Shown: positions 1-8,505, numbered from the stretch's first letter. The stretch: 14,473 nucleotides of DNA from Calditrichota bacterium (GCA_013152765.1 JAADFT010000518.1:1-14473), one strand, 5' to 3'. Program-made: numbers and translations. The notes: generated by a model from the letters alone, not told the origin.

Positions 1-428
1 TTTCGGTTACCCCGAACACGCTTCGGTAACTTGGGTTCTTCAGCACGATGCCGCGGAGAACCTGTACGCCCACTGGAACGCCTTCTTTGGAAAAGAAATC
101 GCCGTTCACCGCTCCTGCCACGCGGTGTCCGGGCCTGCTGTGGCTGCGTGCCAGGACACTTGTGAGCTCACGACCCTGAACGCGGTCTCCAGCCTTCGCC
201 GTTTCCAGGTGCACAGTCGGTTCGCGCAGATCAACTTGCAGCACGTGAATGACCCAGGGGCCGCCCGGATCACTTTTCCAGAGGTGCAAAACGCCCGGGG
301 CGACAGGCTCTGTGCCGTCCCAGCGAATGTTGCTCTCGCCAGGAAAAACAGGAGACTGCGCCAGCGCAGCCAGCAGGGTGACAACGAGGGAAAGGGCCGC
401 GGACCCGTGGGATTCGGAAGTTGGGCAT
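1..428 (-). CDS. Phosphodiester glycosidase / NAGPA-like (DUF2233) protein, 5' part; start region frame-disrupted
   Basis: The minus strand has an open frame from about 394 to the left edge, where the gene is cut. It encodes a hydrophobic stretch LSLVVTLLAALAQS, then a soluble region ending in AVNGDFFSKEGVPVGVQV and a segment with LKNPSYRSVFGV. This N-G-D-F-F ... G-V-Q-V ... P-S-x-R-S-x-F-G pattern is typical of the NAGPA/DUF2233 fold, which hydrolyses phosphodiester-linked sugars in the envelope or periplasm. The start is a problem. The body frame has no ATG, GTG or TTG near the hydrophobic stretch; the nearest are GTG at 541 and ATG at 592, which would add an implausible long N-terminus. 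ATG at 428, with AAGGGGA 7 bases upstream, opens MPNFRIPRVRG, an ideal positively charged signal-peptide n-region, but one frame off. A one-base shift near 395 (CCC at 397-394) would join them. I infer a sequencing error or a real frameshift. The family call is fairly sure, the start is not. Confidence 0.66.
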
Positions 429-1234
429 GCCGGTTCCCCTTGGTTCGGAAGCTGAAGACTGCGGTAGTTTAAGGGTTCCTCCTGAGAGTCGCAAGCGAAA
501 AGCTGTGCCAGGCTTTTCTTCTGATTCCCGCCCTTGGACACTTGGGAACGCGAGCTCGAACGGGAATTGCTTGAGGGTGGCTGTGTAAACATGAGCCGCC
601 GCACGCTTTCGCCCGAATTGAATCCGGTGGGGGAACAAGCAGCGGCAGTTTCCAAAAAACCGGGTATGTACACCTTGCTTCGGCAGAGGTGACCGGATCC
701 TCAAGAGAAAACGGCGAGCGCGCGGGCGGTGTCTGGTTCGACCGCGCTGGCTCTTGGCTGTGCTCTCAGAAGCTGTCGGAAAGTCATCCTTTCCCGGCGG
801 CAATTCTCGCAGGACGCTGAGGAGCGACCTCGTTTCACCCGGGCGCTCGGCGGCGCGCTCTGCGAAAAACAAATTCACCGCCTGTTGAGCCACAAAAAAC
901 TTGCATCCGAAATTCGGTTTCTTTAACTTTTTTGCGGTTGAGTCATCTTGCGAGCCCAACTTAAGGAGGAAACCACGGCACGTCGCGCGGCAGGTCGGTC
1001 GAATTCCGCTTGCTGAGCCCACTCCCTCGACTGTCCTTTCGCTGACGTGACCCACCACTTTGTGCCCTGGCAGAGTTGCCGCCGCCGGCTGCGTTTCCCA
1101 CTCACGCTCTCTTCTCTGCCGGGCTCCCGGATCCAAGGAAATCGAACGAGCAGGAAGAGCTTGTGGCCACAGATCAAGCGAGGGGGGAATTCTTTCTCTT
1201 GCGTGAATGAAGGTTTGGAAAAGAGCTCCGAAGG

Positions 1235-1271
1235 GAGGGCTGAGTTGCCAGACTCTCGAGGCCCTCTTTTT
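1235..1271 (+). terminator. Intrinsic terminator-like hairpin in the receptor-gene leader (possible attenuator)
   Basis: GAGGGC at 1235-1240 pairs with GCCCTC at 1261-1266. An inner GAGT (1242-1245) can pair with ACTC (1251-1254). Five T residues follow at 1267-1271, and the preceding AAGG can extend the stem into the T tract. There is no plus-strand gene upstream for it to end, and it lies 132 bases before the receptor start. It could therefore act as a leader attenuator or end a short leader RNA. I recognised no known riboswitch class upstream of it. Confidence 0.5.
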
Positions 1272-1321
1272 GGGGTGAAGTGTTGCTGTACTGTTCAGGT
1301 TAGAGGCCGTTCTGGCACATA

Positions 1322-1338
1322 CCGGGAGGAGGTGATGC
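1322..1338 (+). promoter_or_regulatory. Leader motif CCGGRAGGAGGTGATGC, copy 1
   Basis: CCGGGAGGAGGTGATGC lies 65 bases before the chosen receptor start. It contains AGGAGGTGAT, almost the full complement of a typical 16S rRNA 3' end. The ATG it contains (1335) is only 2 bases past GGAGG, too close for normal initiation, and no start codon lies 5-9 bases downstream. That ATG is in frame with the receptor, so a 23-residue longer product is formally possible. A 16/17-identical copy lies at 8636-8652. Confidence 0.5.
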
Positions 1339-1403
1339 GGTCAAAGACGTTGCGTACGGGATCCACGGAGTTTGAGCACTGTCCAAAAGGGAGGACCAGG
1401 CTG

Positions 1404-4289
1404 ATGAGACGCAGTACCTTCCTCATGGTGGCGATTTTTCTCCTGGTTGCACCGGCCCTTGTTCTGGCCGGAACAACTGGGAAAATCGCCGGGAAAGTTG
1501 TGGACGCCAAGACCGGAGAGCCGCTACCGGGCGCAAACGTGATCATCGAGGGCACCACGTTAGGTGCTGCCACCGGGGCAAACGGGGAGTACTTCATCAT
1601 CAACGTGCCGGTGGGCACCTACACGCTGCGCGCCACGATGATCGGCTACCAGGCCCAGGTGGTGAAAAACGTCCGCGTGAACATCGACCTGACGACCCGG
1701 GTCGATTTCAAACTGCCGCAGCAGGTGATCGAAATGGGCGAGGTGGTGGTGACGGCTACGCGGCCGATGGTGGCCAAGGAAGTCACCTCGTCGGTGCACA
1801 TCAAGAGCGCCGAAGAATTCCAGCACCTGCCGGTCACCAACACCCAGCAGGTTGTGCAGATCACGGCTGGCGTGGACGGATCCAGTTTCCGCGGTGGCCT
1901 CGGCAACGAGGTCACGTACCTGGTGGACGGCCTCAGCATCAACGACCCGATGTACCACACGGCTTCGACTTACGTGAACTTGAACGCTGTGCAGGAGATT
2001 CAGGTCTCCACCGGCGCGTACAACGCCGAGTACGGCGAGGCCATGTCGGGCATCGTGAACATCGTGACGAAGGAGGGCGGTTCACGGACCAGTTTGATTT
2101 ACGAGGTGGAAACGGACCGCGCTTCGGGGCCGCTGTTCGGAGACGAGTACGACAACGGCTACGTGAAGAACGAACTCTCCTGGGGTGGCCCAATTCCCTT
2201 TCTGGGGCGCAAGTTCCGGTACTTCATCGCTGCCAACACCCTGTACGCCAAGGTGAACAACCCGCGGCAGTACGAGTTCATTCACTACGACTGGGACCAC
2301 AAGTACCCGAACGGAATCAAACGCAAGTACTACGTCCCCCACAACAAGCGTGAGGACTACGGTTCCAACTTCAAGTTCAGCTACCTGCAGTCGCCGAACG
2401 TCAAGTGGCGTTTGGGTGGCTTCTTGAACCGCAACCAGTGGGAGCGGCCGCTGTACGAGGGGACGAGCCAGACTTCCGAACGCAGCTACCTCTTCAAGGA
2501 AGACGACTTCGACGTCAACACGCAGAAGACCTACCAGGTGTACCTGAACCTGACGCACCAGCTGACGCCGAAGACGTTCTACGACCTGCGCGCGGTGCGT
2601 TTTCGCACGTTCCGGCAGACTGGTCTCCAGGCCGACCTGGATCGCACCTGGAAAGACTTTTTCAAGGATTACGAGTACCGCGGTCTGGATGAGTACCACC
2701 AGCAGGACTGGAGCAATCCCGAGAACCCGATGGGTGTGTACAACATGTTCCAGGCTCGCGACGCCACCGGGCGAATCTACGAGCTGCGCAAGGAGGCGTA
2801 CTGGGGCGTGAAGCTGGACGCTGTCAGTCAGGTTACGCTGAACCACCAGCTCAAGACGGGCCTCGAGTTCAACTACCACACGGTTCGCCGCTACCGGAAC
2901 ACGCTTCCCTGGGATCCGGAGCCTTTCTTGCAGATCTACGGCTACGAGGTGCTGGTCGACACGCTGGCCGACGGCAGCGTACGCCGGACCATCCAGGAGT
3001 ACGACGGCAACGAGAACGTGACCTGGCTGAAGTACAAGCCTTTCCACCCGTGGACCCTGGCCTGGTACTTCCAGGACACGATGGAGTACCCGGGTTTCAT
3101 CGTCAATGCGGGTGTTCGGTTCGACGCTTTCTACGCGTCGGCGGAAAAACGGAAGGATCCGTACGACTGGTACTCCGAGACCGAGCCGGTGAGCGTGAAG
3201 TGGCGCATCAGTCCGCGCTTAGGCATTTCGCACCCGGTGTCGGACCGCACCAAACTCCACATTTTCTACGGTAAGTTCTTCCAGACGCCCAACTTCAACG
3301 ACCTGTTTCTGAATCTGGACCCGTACATCACGCGCTCGTACAGCGGCGTCGGGAATCCCGATCTTGAGGCCATGAAGACCACGTCGTACGAAATCGGCAT
3401 CGAGCACCAGCTGATGGAAGACGTGGCCATCAGCCTGACGGCCTACTACAAGGACATGTACGACCTGATGGGGAACAGGCCCATTCTGGCGGTGCCGTTC
3501 AACTACATTCACCGCGACAACTACGATTTTGCCAACGCCAAAGGTGTGGAGTTTGTGCTCCGCAAACGCTTGTCGAATTACTTCCGCACCGAGGCCAACT
3601 TCAGCTACTGGAAGCGCGACCGCCAGATCGTGCCAAGCTTTTCCCAGATCGCGCAGGGCGAGATCGATCCGCGCACCGGGAAGCTCTACCCGCGGCGCTT
3701 CCGGTTGAAAGGCATGTACCACTACCGGGGCAACTGGCAACTGGACATCGTGTTCCCCAAGAACTTTGGCCCCGTTCTGTTTGGTTTCTACCCGCTTCAG
3801 AACAGCTACGCCAGCTTCATCACGACCATCCGGTCGGGAAACTACTACACGCGCACCGATTCCCGAGGGGAGCCGGTTGGCGACTACTTTGCCGCTCAGA
3901 TGCCCATGCGCCTGCAGACGGACATGGAAATCAACAAAGATTTCCTGCTGGGTGGCGTCCGGCTCTCGGTTTTCGCGAGGGTGATCAACCTTTTCGGGCG
4001 CCAGAACATCCTGGGCCTGTACACGCGCACGGGCCGACCGGACGACACGGGTAAGATCATCAACGAGTCCAACTTCCGGGATGGCATTTCCCGCTGGAAA
4101 GACAAAGCCGCGGGCATCGAGAATCCGAACTGGAAGTGGGAGTACGTGAAAGACCTGGACGGCGACGAGCACATCTCGGCGCACGAGGAGTACCTGGCCT
4201 ACAAAGCTGCCTACAAATTTCTGACGACCAATCCGAGCTTCTACGGGGCAGCGAGGCAGATTCACTTAGGTGTTCGCATCCAGCTCTGA
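1404..4289 (+). CDS. TonB-dependent receptor with N-terminal carboxypeptidase-regulatory-like domain
   Basis: The 961-aa product is an outer-membrane beta-barrel receptor that imports a ligand using TonB-derived energy; the ligand is unknown. ATG 1404 is chosen because GGGAGG at 1389-1394 lies 9 bases upstream and it begins a clean signal peptide (MRRSTFLMVAIFLLVAPALVLA, cleavage near A22). The open frame upstream, to 1047, encodes no signal-like sequence. Order of domains: carboxypeptidase D regulatory-like beta-sandwich at about 26-105 (GKVVDAKTGEPLPGANV, GEYFIINVPVGTYTL, IGY); linker GEVVVTATRP; plug at about 120-225 (VTYLVDGLSINDP, GAYNAEYGEAMSGIVNIVTK); then a barrel rich in alternating aromatic strands to the end. 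There is no obvious SusD gene beside it, unlike Bacteroidetes glycan-uptake loci. It ends in GVRIQL rather than the common terminal aromatic residue. An EF-hand-like loop at residues 917-928 is described separately. It probably leads a three-gene operon with the next two genes. Confidence 0.93.
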   Translation: MRRSTFLMVAIFLLVAPALVLAGTTGKIAGKVVDAKTGEPLPGANVIIEGTTLGAATGANGEYFIINVPVGTYTLRATMIGYQAQVVKNVRVNIDLTTRVDFKLPQQVIEMGEVVVTATRPMVAKEVTSSVHIKSAEEFQHLPVTNTQQVVQITAGVDGSSFRGGLGNEVTYLVDGLSINDPMYHTASTYVNLNAVQEIQVSTGAYNAEYGEAMSGIVNIVTKEGGSRTSLIYEVETDRASGPLFGDEYDNGYVKNELSWGGPIPFLGRKFRYFIAANTLYAKVNNPRQYEFIHYDWDHKYPNGIKRKYYVPHNKREDYGSNFKFSYLQSPNVKWRLGGFLNRNQWERPLYEGTSQTSERSYLFKEDDFDVNTQKTYQVYLNLTHQLTPKTFYDLRAVRFRTFRQTGLQADLDRTWKDFFKDYEYRGLDEYHQQDWSNPENPMGVYNMFQARDATGRIYELRKEAYWGVKLDAVSQVTLNHQLKTGLEFNYHTVRRYRNTLPWDPEPFLQIYGYEVLVDTLADGSVRRTIQEYDGNENVTWLKYKPFHPWTLAWYFQDTMEYPGFIVNAGVRFDAFYASAEKRKDPYDWYSETEPVSVKWRISPRLGISHPVSDRTKLHIFYGKFFQTPNFNDLFLNLDPYITRSYSGVGNPDLEAMKTTSYEIGIEHQLMEDVAISLTAYYKDMYDLMGNRPILAVPFNYIHRDNYDFANAKGVEFVLRKRLSNYFRTEANFSYWKRDRQIVPSFSQIAQGEIDPRTGKLYPRRFRLKGMYHYRGNWQLDIVFPKNFGPVLFGFYPLQNSYASFITTIRSGNYYTRTDSRGEPVGDYFAAQMPMRLQTDMEINKDFLLGGVRLSVFARVINLFGRQNILGLYTRTGRPDDTGKIINESNFRDGISRWKDKAAGIENPNWKWEYVKDLDGDEHISAHEEYLAYKAAYKFLTTNPSFYGAARQIHLGVRIQL
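4152..4187 (+). other. EF-hand-like Ca2+-binding loop in the receptor's last part (residues 917-928)
   Basis: The encoded DLDGDEHISAHE matches the 12-residue EF-hand loop spacing: Asp at 1, 3 and 5, Ile at 8 and Glu at 12. The usual Gly at position 6 is Glu. It sits about 35 residues from the C-terminus, probably in the last extracellular loop of the barrel. The binding role is inferred from spacing only. Confidence 0.5.
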
Positions 4290-4379
4290 GGTGCAATTCC
4301 AGGTTCGGTTGATGATGCCGTTCGTCAGTGACTGGCGAATGGATCCCGGAAATGGACGACGATGGCTACGGAGGTTACG

Positions 4380-7300
4380 ATGTCAAGAATCTGGACTGTT
4401 TGGAAGCGCACCTTCCTGCCGCTGACGTTGGTGTTGGCCTTCGGGGCGACACTGGCCACTACCGCGTTGGGAAATGTGGCGCCCAAGTACCGGCGCAGTC
4501 TCAGGAAGGTGAGCTCTGATCAAAAGAACGAGTTCGCAAAGCGGTCCCACGACGTGGGGCGCTTCAAGCTGCCGATCTCGAACTACGGTGTGCACGGGCA
4601 GCACGAGACCGCTGTTGGCTCCGGTGGGGAGTGGCCCAACGGTTCGCGAGACTACTACATCTTTGGCGCGGGCATCTGGATCGCCGGCAAGGTGCCGGGA
4701 GATCCGGAGGGGCGCGTGGCCGTCGGGTACAACCCGAACAGCGCCGCTTTCGAAATGTACCCGGGCACGTTGCCGAATAATGACGGCGAAGTGGGCCCGA
4801 TGGAAATCCTCTACATGAGCACCGACGGAGAGGATTACGCCAACTGGCCGCTTCGGAATCCGGACGGCACGCCCAAGATCGTTTCGGTGCAGGACAGCTG
4901 GGCGACCTACAACGACATGAACCCGGCCTGGACGTTTTCCACGGAAAAACCGCTGGGCGTGCAGGTCATCCAGCGCGGTTACGCCTGGAACTACACCACG
5001 AACCAGGACATCGTTTTCCTGGAGTTCAACATCATCAACATCACGAATGACCCGCTTTACCCGGATGCGGCTGCGAAGTTCGACCCCTCCACACCCGCGC
5101 CGCCACCGAACACCACGCTGGTGGACATGTACATCGGTCCGGGCGTGGATCCCGACATCGGCCGGGCCACGGACGACATGCTCGATTTTGACCCGTCGCG
5201 GAACCTGGGCATTGCCTGGGACTTCGACGGCAAAGAGGCGAACTTCGACCTGGACCTGGACGGGGACGGCGAAATTGGCGACACCGGGGTTCTGGGCTAC
5301 GATTTCCTGGAGAGCCCGATTGCCGATCGCGACGTGGACGTGAACGGCGACGGTGTGGTGAATGACGACAGCGTGAATTTCGGCACTGAGGACAAGCCGA
5401 TCTGGGTGAAGGACGTGCACAAGGGCGAGCAGCTCGGTCTGACGGCATTCAAGATCTTCGTGCTGCAAATTGACCCGCGCACGGACCAGGAACGCTACGA
5501 CCTGATGGCCGGCTACGACTACCGGACCATGATCCCCGGCGGCGATTCTGTGTACGTGCCCTTCGACGTGGACACCGCGCCGGAAGACAAGCGATTCATC
5601 CAGTGCACGGGTCCGTTCAACCTGGCTCCTGGCGACACGGCCCGCACGGTAGTGGCGATCATGGTGGGCGCCAACATGGACGACCTGAAGCGCCTTTCGG
5701 ACGTGGCGCAGGCCATTTACGACAACGGCTACTTCCTGCCGCGGCCGCCGATTGCGCCGAATCTGAAGGCCATCGAGGGCGATCGCATGGTGACGCTGAT
5801 TTGGGACGACTCTCCCGAGACGGCTGAAGATCCTTTTGCTGAGGTGGCTCTGGATCCGAACTCCGTTTTCTACGATCCGAACTACGTGGCTCAGGATTTC
5901 CAGGGCTACCGCGTTTACCGGAGTCTCACCGGGGTGCCGGGCTCGTGGACCATGCTGGCCCAGTACGACAAGAAGGACGGCGTGACGGCTCGGATCGACA
6001 CCGTGATTGAGCAGGGCCTCAAGATTCCGGTGCGAATCGAGCTGGGTACTGACACCGGGCTGCAGCACCACTACGTGGACACCGACGTCAAGAACGGCGT
6101 TGCGTACTACTACTCGGTCACTTCCTACGATTACCAGCCGGTGAGCACACCGGTCACGCTCGAGAGCGCCACGGTGAACGCTCTTGTGGCTGTGCCTCGG
6201 GCGGAGCAAGCGGGCTACCGTTCGCCGCAGGTTGAGGTCGAGCGTTGCGGCGGCATTTCGGATGGCGGCGTGGAGGTGAAAATCATCGACCCCGTGGCTG
6301 TCACCGGGCACGACTACCAGATTACCTTCACGGACTCGATGCTGGAGCCCATCGACCCGCTGAAACTGGGCAGCAAGAAGTTCTGGCACGTGAAAGACGT
6401 CCAGACCGGCGAGTACGTGATCAAGAATCGCAACTACTTCAATTCCTGGGGCATCGGTGGAGACGAAGCCCTGCCGGTCGACGGTTTGATTTACAAGATC
6501 CTGGATGTGGAAAAGCAGATCACCAGCCTCACCAAGGTGTTTGGTAAAGATGCCGGCAAGACTCTCGGCATTCTGCCTTACTACGGTGGGCGGAATGTGA
6601 AGGCCAACAAGGATTACCGTGACTTCGAGTTCCGCTACACGGGTTTCACCAATGAGGCCGGTGACACGGTGAATTACGGCATTCAAATTCAGTCGCTGGG
6701 TCTCACCAACCCGGTGAAGAAACCGTGTCCGTACGAGCTTTGGGACATCGGTGTGTTCACGGATGAAGACGGCGACGGCAGGGACGACAATCCGGACGAC
6801 GACGTCCGTCTGTGGCCGCTGTTCACGAAGATCGGAAACTTCCACTTCATCCTGGACAGCAACAGCCCGGGCACGCACTACGACGAGGACTTTTTCTCCG
6901 TGGCGGCCCACGATCCGAACAACACGGAGTACTGGCGGCTCAACATGCGCGATCCGAAGTCGCGCTACGACTGGGACTACCAGATCGCCGGCATGCCAGT
7001 GAGCCCAGAAGACACCTCCTGGGCCGTTGGCGACGTCTGGCGCGTTGTCAACACGGTGCCAATCGTGCCTGGCCCGGATGGCGATTGCTTCCTGGTCAAA
7101 ACGCAGCAAATTCAGGTGGTGAAGGCTGCGGATGAACTCAAGGCCATCAAGGTGGTGCCCAATCCGTTCATCATTGCGGACGACTTCATGCGCGACCCGG
7201 CCTTCCCGGAGGTGCACTTCACGCATCTGCCTGCGAAGTGCACGATTCGCATCTTCAACACGGCTGGCGATCTGATCCAGACGTTGCACCACGACCAGCC

Positions 7301-7442
7301 GGGCATCGACAGCGACGGTTACGAGCCCTGGAATCTGCTTAGCAAGAACGACCAGCTCGTGGCCAGCGGCGTGTACATTTTCCACGTCGAAGCGCCGGGC
7401 TACGGCGAGTTCGTAGGCAAGTTTGCGGTGATCGTTCGCTGA
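4380..7442 (+). CDS. Large secreted protein with FnIII-like domain, Asp-rich Ca2+-like loops and C-terminal sorting domain
   Basis: The 1020-aa product is unnamed. ATG 4380 is chosen over ATG 4362 because GGAGG at 4370-4374 lies 5 bases upstream and a signal peptide follows at once (MSRIWTVWKR, then a hydrophobic core, cleavage near residue 31). Visible parts: an aromatic N-terminal region with GEWPNGSRDYYIFGAGIWIAG at about 83-104; Asp-rich, dockerin-like loops DLDLDGDGEIG (about 291-301), DVDVNGDGVVND (about 318-330) and DEDGDGRDD (about 795-804); a fibronectin-III-like stretch at about 454-600 (PNLKAIEGDRMVTLIWD, QGYRVYRS, YYYSVTSYD); and a C-terminal domain from about 922 (IKVVPNPFI, TIRIFNTAGDLIQTLHH, LVASGVYIFHVEA, GKFAVIV). 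The last part resembles FlgD-Ig or T9SS-type sorting domains. It starts 90 bases after the receptor with no terminator between, so it is probably co-transcribed and is a candidate surface partner of the receptor. Secretion is well supported; T9SS export and complex formation are inferred. Confidence 0.88.
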   Translation: MSRIWTVWKRTFLPLTLVLAFGATLATTALGNVAPKYRRSLRKVSSDQKNEFAKRSHDVGRFKLPISNYGVHGQHETAVGSGGEWPNGSRDYYIFGAGIWIAGKVPGDPEGRVAVGYNPNSAAFEMYPGTLPNNDGEVGPMEILYMSTDGEDYANWPLRNPDGTPKIVSVQDSWATYNDMNPAWTFSTEKPLGVQVIQRGYAWNYTTNQDIVFLEFNIINITNDPLYPDAAAKFDPSTPAPPPNTTLVDMYIGPGVDPDIGRATDDMLDFDPSRNLGIAWDFDGKEANFDLDLDGDGEIGDTGVLGYDFLESPIADRDVDVNGDGVVNDDSVNFGTEDKPIWVKDVHKGEQLGLTAFKIFVLQIDPRTDQERYDLMAGYDYRTMIPGGDSVYVPFDVDTAPEDKRFIQCTGPFNLAPGDTARTVVAIMVGANMDDLKRLSDVAQAIYDNGYFLPRPPIAPNLKAIEGDRMVTLIWDDSPETAEDPFAEVALDPNSVFYDPNYVAQDFQGYRVYRSLTGVPGSWTMLAQYDKKDGVTARIDTVIEQGLKIPVRIELGTDTGLQHHYVDTDVKNGVAYYYSVTSYDYQPVSTPVTLESATVNALVAVPRAEQAGYRSPQVEVERCGGISDGGVEVKIIDPVAVTGHDYQITFTDSMLEPIDPLKLGSKKFWHVKDVQTGEYVIKNRNYFNSWGIGGDEALPVDGLIYKILDVEKQITSLTKVFGKDAGKTLGILPYYGGRNVKANKDYRDFEFRYTGFTNEAGDTVNYGIQIQSLGLTNPVKKPCPYELWDIGVFTDEDGDGRDDNPDDDVRLWPLFTKIGNFHFILDSNSPGTHYDEDFFSVAAHDPNNTEYWRLNMRDPKSRYDWDYQIAGMPVSPEDTSWAVGDVWRVVNTVPIVPGPDGDCFLVKTQQIQVVKAADELKAIKVVPNPFIIADDFMRDPAFPEVHFTHLPAKCTIRIFNTAGDLIQTLHHDQPGIDSDGYEPWNLLSKNDQLVASGVYIFHVEAPGYGEFVGKFAVIVR

Positions 7443-7506
7443 CGAGCCCTCGGCGGCCGATTTAGAGAACGTCTTCGAGGAGTCAACGATTGTTCGGAGG
7501 ACGACA

Positions 7507-8505
7507 ATGAGAACGCTGAAGTGGAGCACTGTGGTCGCTGTTGTGCTTGGCCTTGTGCTGGCCGGAAGTGCTCAGGCTCAGTTTACGAAGGTTGGTCAGG
7601 CCGGAGCGACATTCTTGAAGATTGAAACGGGTGCACGCGCGAACGCGATGGGTGGTGCTCAGGTGGCGGCAGTTCGCGACGCCAGTGCTCTGTACTGGAA
7701 CCCGGCAGGCATCGGCTTTCTCGCCAGGACGTCGGTGCATTTCAGCCACAACCAGTGGATTGGTGGGCTGCAGCACAACTTCTTCGCGGTAGCAGTGCCG
7801 ATGCCGGGTGTCGGGGCTGTAGGTTTTGCTTTGACCAGCATGCTCTACGGCGACATGGACGTGACAACCGTGGAGCAGCCGGACGGCACGGGTGAGACAT
7901 TTGGGGCCAGCGATTTCGCGCTGACTCTGGCCTTTGCCCGTCAGATGACCGACAACTTCACCGTCGGCATCGCGGTGAAATACGTACGCCAGAAGATCTG
8001 GGACATGACCGCCAGCGGCCTGGCCTGGGACATCGGGACTGACTTTCGGACGCCATTTCGTGGATTGCATTTCGGCGCCAGCATCACCAATTTTGGTCAG
8101 AACCTGGTTTTCCGCGGCCAGCAGTTGTTGATCAAACAAAAAGAGTACACGAACATCACCACGGTGGCCATGTACCAGGCCGAGAGCTACCAGCTTCCGT
8201 TGCAATTCAAACTTGGCATTGCTTACGATGCCCTGCAAAGCGACGTGAATTCACTGGTTCTGTGTGTGGATGGAGTGCACCCGAACGACAATCTGGAGTA
8301 CGTGAATCTTGGCGCCGAGTACGGTTGGAAGAACATGGTGTTCCTGCGTGCGGGCTACAAGGTGAACACGGACATTCAGGGTCTGTCGTTCGGTGGCGGC
8401 TTGAATTTCAACGCCGGTGGGATCGAGGCGTCGCTCGATTATGCCTACTCGAAGATGATGTACTTCGACAACGTGCAACGGTTTTCCATCGGTTTCATGT
8501 TCTGA
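7507..8505 (+). CDS. PorV/PorQ-family outer-membrane beta-barrel protein
   Basis: The 332-aa product starts at ATG 7507 with GGAGG 6 bases upstream (7496-7500). A signal peptide ends at AQA (about residue 24). The mature start FTKVGQAGATFLKIETGARANAMG and then DASALYWNPAGIGFL is the hallmark of the PorV/PorQ (UPF0164, FadL-like barrel) family. The remainder is alternating short beta-strands (FAVAVPMPGVGAVGFALTS, FTVGIAVKYVRQKIWD, LHFGASITNFGQNL) ending YFDNVQRFSIGFMF, whose terminal Phe is typical of an outer-membrane barrel. In Bacteroidetes, PorV shuttles cargo from the T9SS translocon to the attachment complex; whether this paralogue does that or serves only its neighbours is not known. 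It lies 64 bases after the sorting-domain protein gene, with no terminator between, and is probably the last gene of the operon. Length is usual for the family. Confidence 0.9.
   Translation: MRTLKWSTVVAVVLGLVLAGSAQAQFTKVGQAGATFLKIETGARANAMGGAQVAAVRDASALYWNPAGIGFLARTSVHFSHNQWIGGLQHNFFAVAVPMPGVGAVGFALTSMLYGDMDVTTVEQPDGTGETFGASDFALTLAFARQMTDNFTVGIAVKYVRQKIWDMTASGLAWDIGTDFRTPFRGLHFGASITNFGQNLVFRGQQLLIKQKEYTNITTVAMYQAESYQLPLQFKLGIAYDALQSDVNSLVLCVDGVHPNDNLEYVNLGAEYGWKNMVFLRAGYKVNTDIQGLSFGGGLNFNAGGIEASLDYAYSKMMYFDNVQRFSIGFMF

Larger units (their letters stand above)
429..1403. other. Long divergent intergenic region / leader of the TonB-dependent receptor gene
   Basis: About 975 bases lie between the divergent glycosidase and receptor genes. 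Open frames on both strands here give Arg- and Pro-rich translations without recognisable domains or signal peptides, so I see no gene. What it holds: a purine-rich orphan Shine-Dalgarno sequence TTAAGGAGGAAACC at 961-974 followed by ACG rather than ATG; an AT-rich patch around 893-931 containing CCGAAATTCGG; a terminator-like hairpin at 1235-1271; and an SD-like repeat motif at 1322-1338. No strong promoter is visible. Weak candidates lie near 901-929 (TTGCAT, then TTTAAC). Confidence 0.6.

Noticed and set aside
478..483. Minus-strand AGGAGG upstream of the glycosidase, as a third case of the orphan-SD leader motif
   Set aside because: It lacks the flanking CCGG and TGATGC, and a lone hexamer is expected by chance in this much intergenic sequence.
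729..926. 65-codon plus-strand frame in the divergent region
   Set aside because: No SD, no domain and an unlikely composition.
270..1136. 288-codon minus-strand open frame across the divergent region
   Set aside because: The translation is Arg/Pro/Ser-rich without domains or signal peptide and overlaps the real glycosidase frame; it is best explained by GC-rich composition. Only its internal ATG at 428 matters.
1047..1403. 119-residue N-terminal extension of the TonB-dependent receptor
   Set aside because: It carries no signal peptide and lies across the terminator-like hairpin; a typical signal peptide begins at 1404 with a good SD. The in-frame ATG at 1335 is kept only as a remote alternative.
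4383..7529. 1048-codon antisense open frame opposite the 1020-aa secreted protein gene
   Set aside because: It is a shadow: His-, Val- and Arg-rich low-information translation, no SD-supported start, while the plus strand has a signal peptide, domains and a sorting tail.
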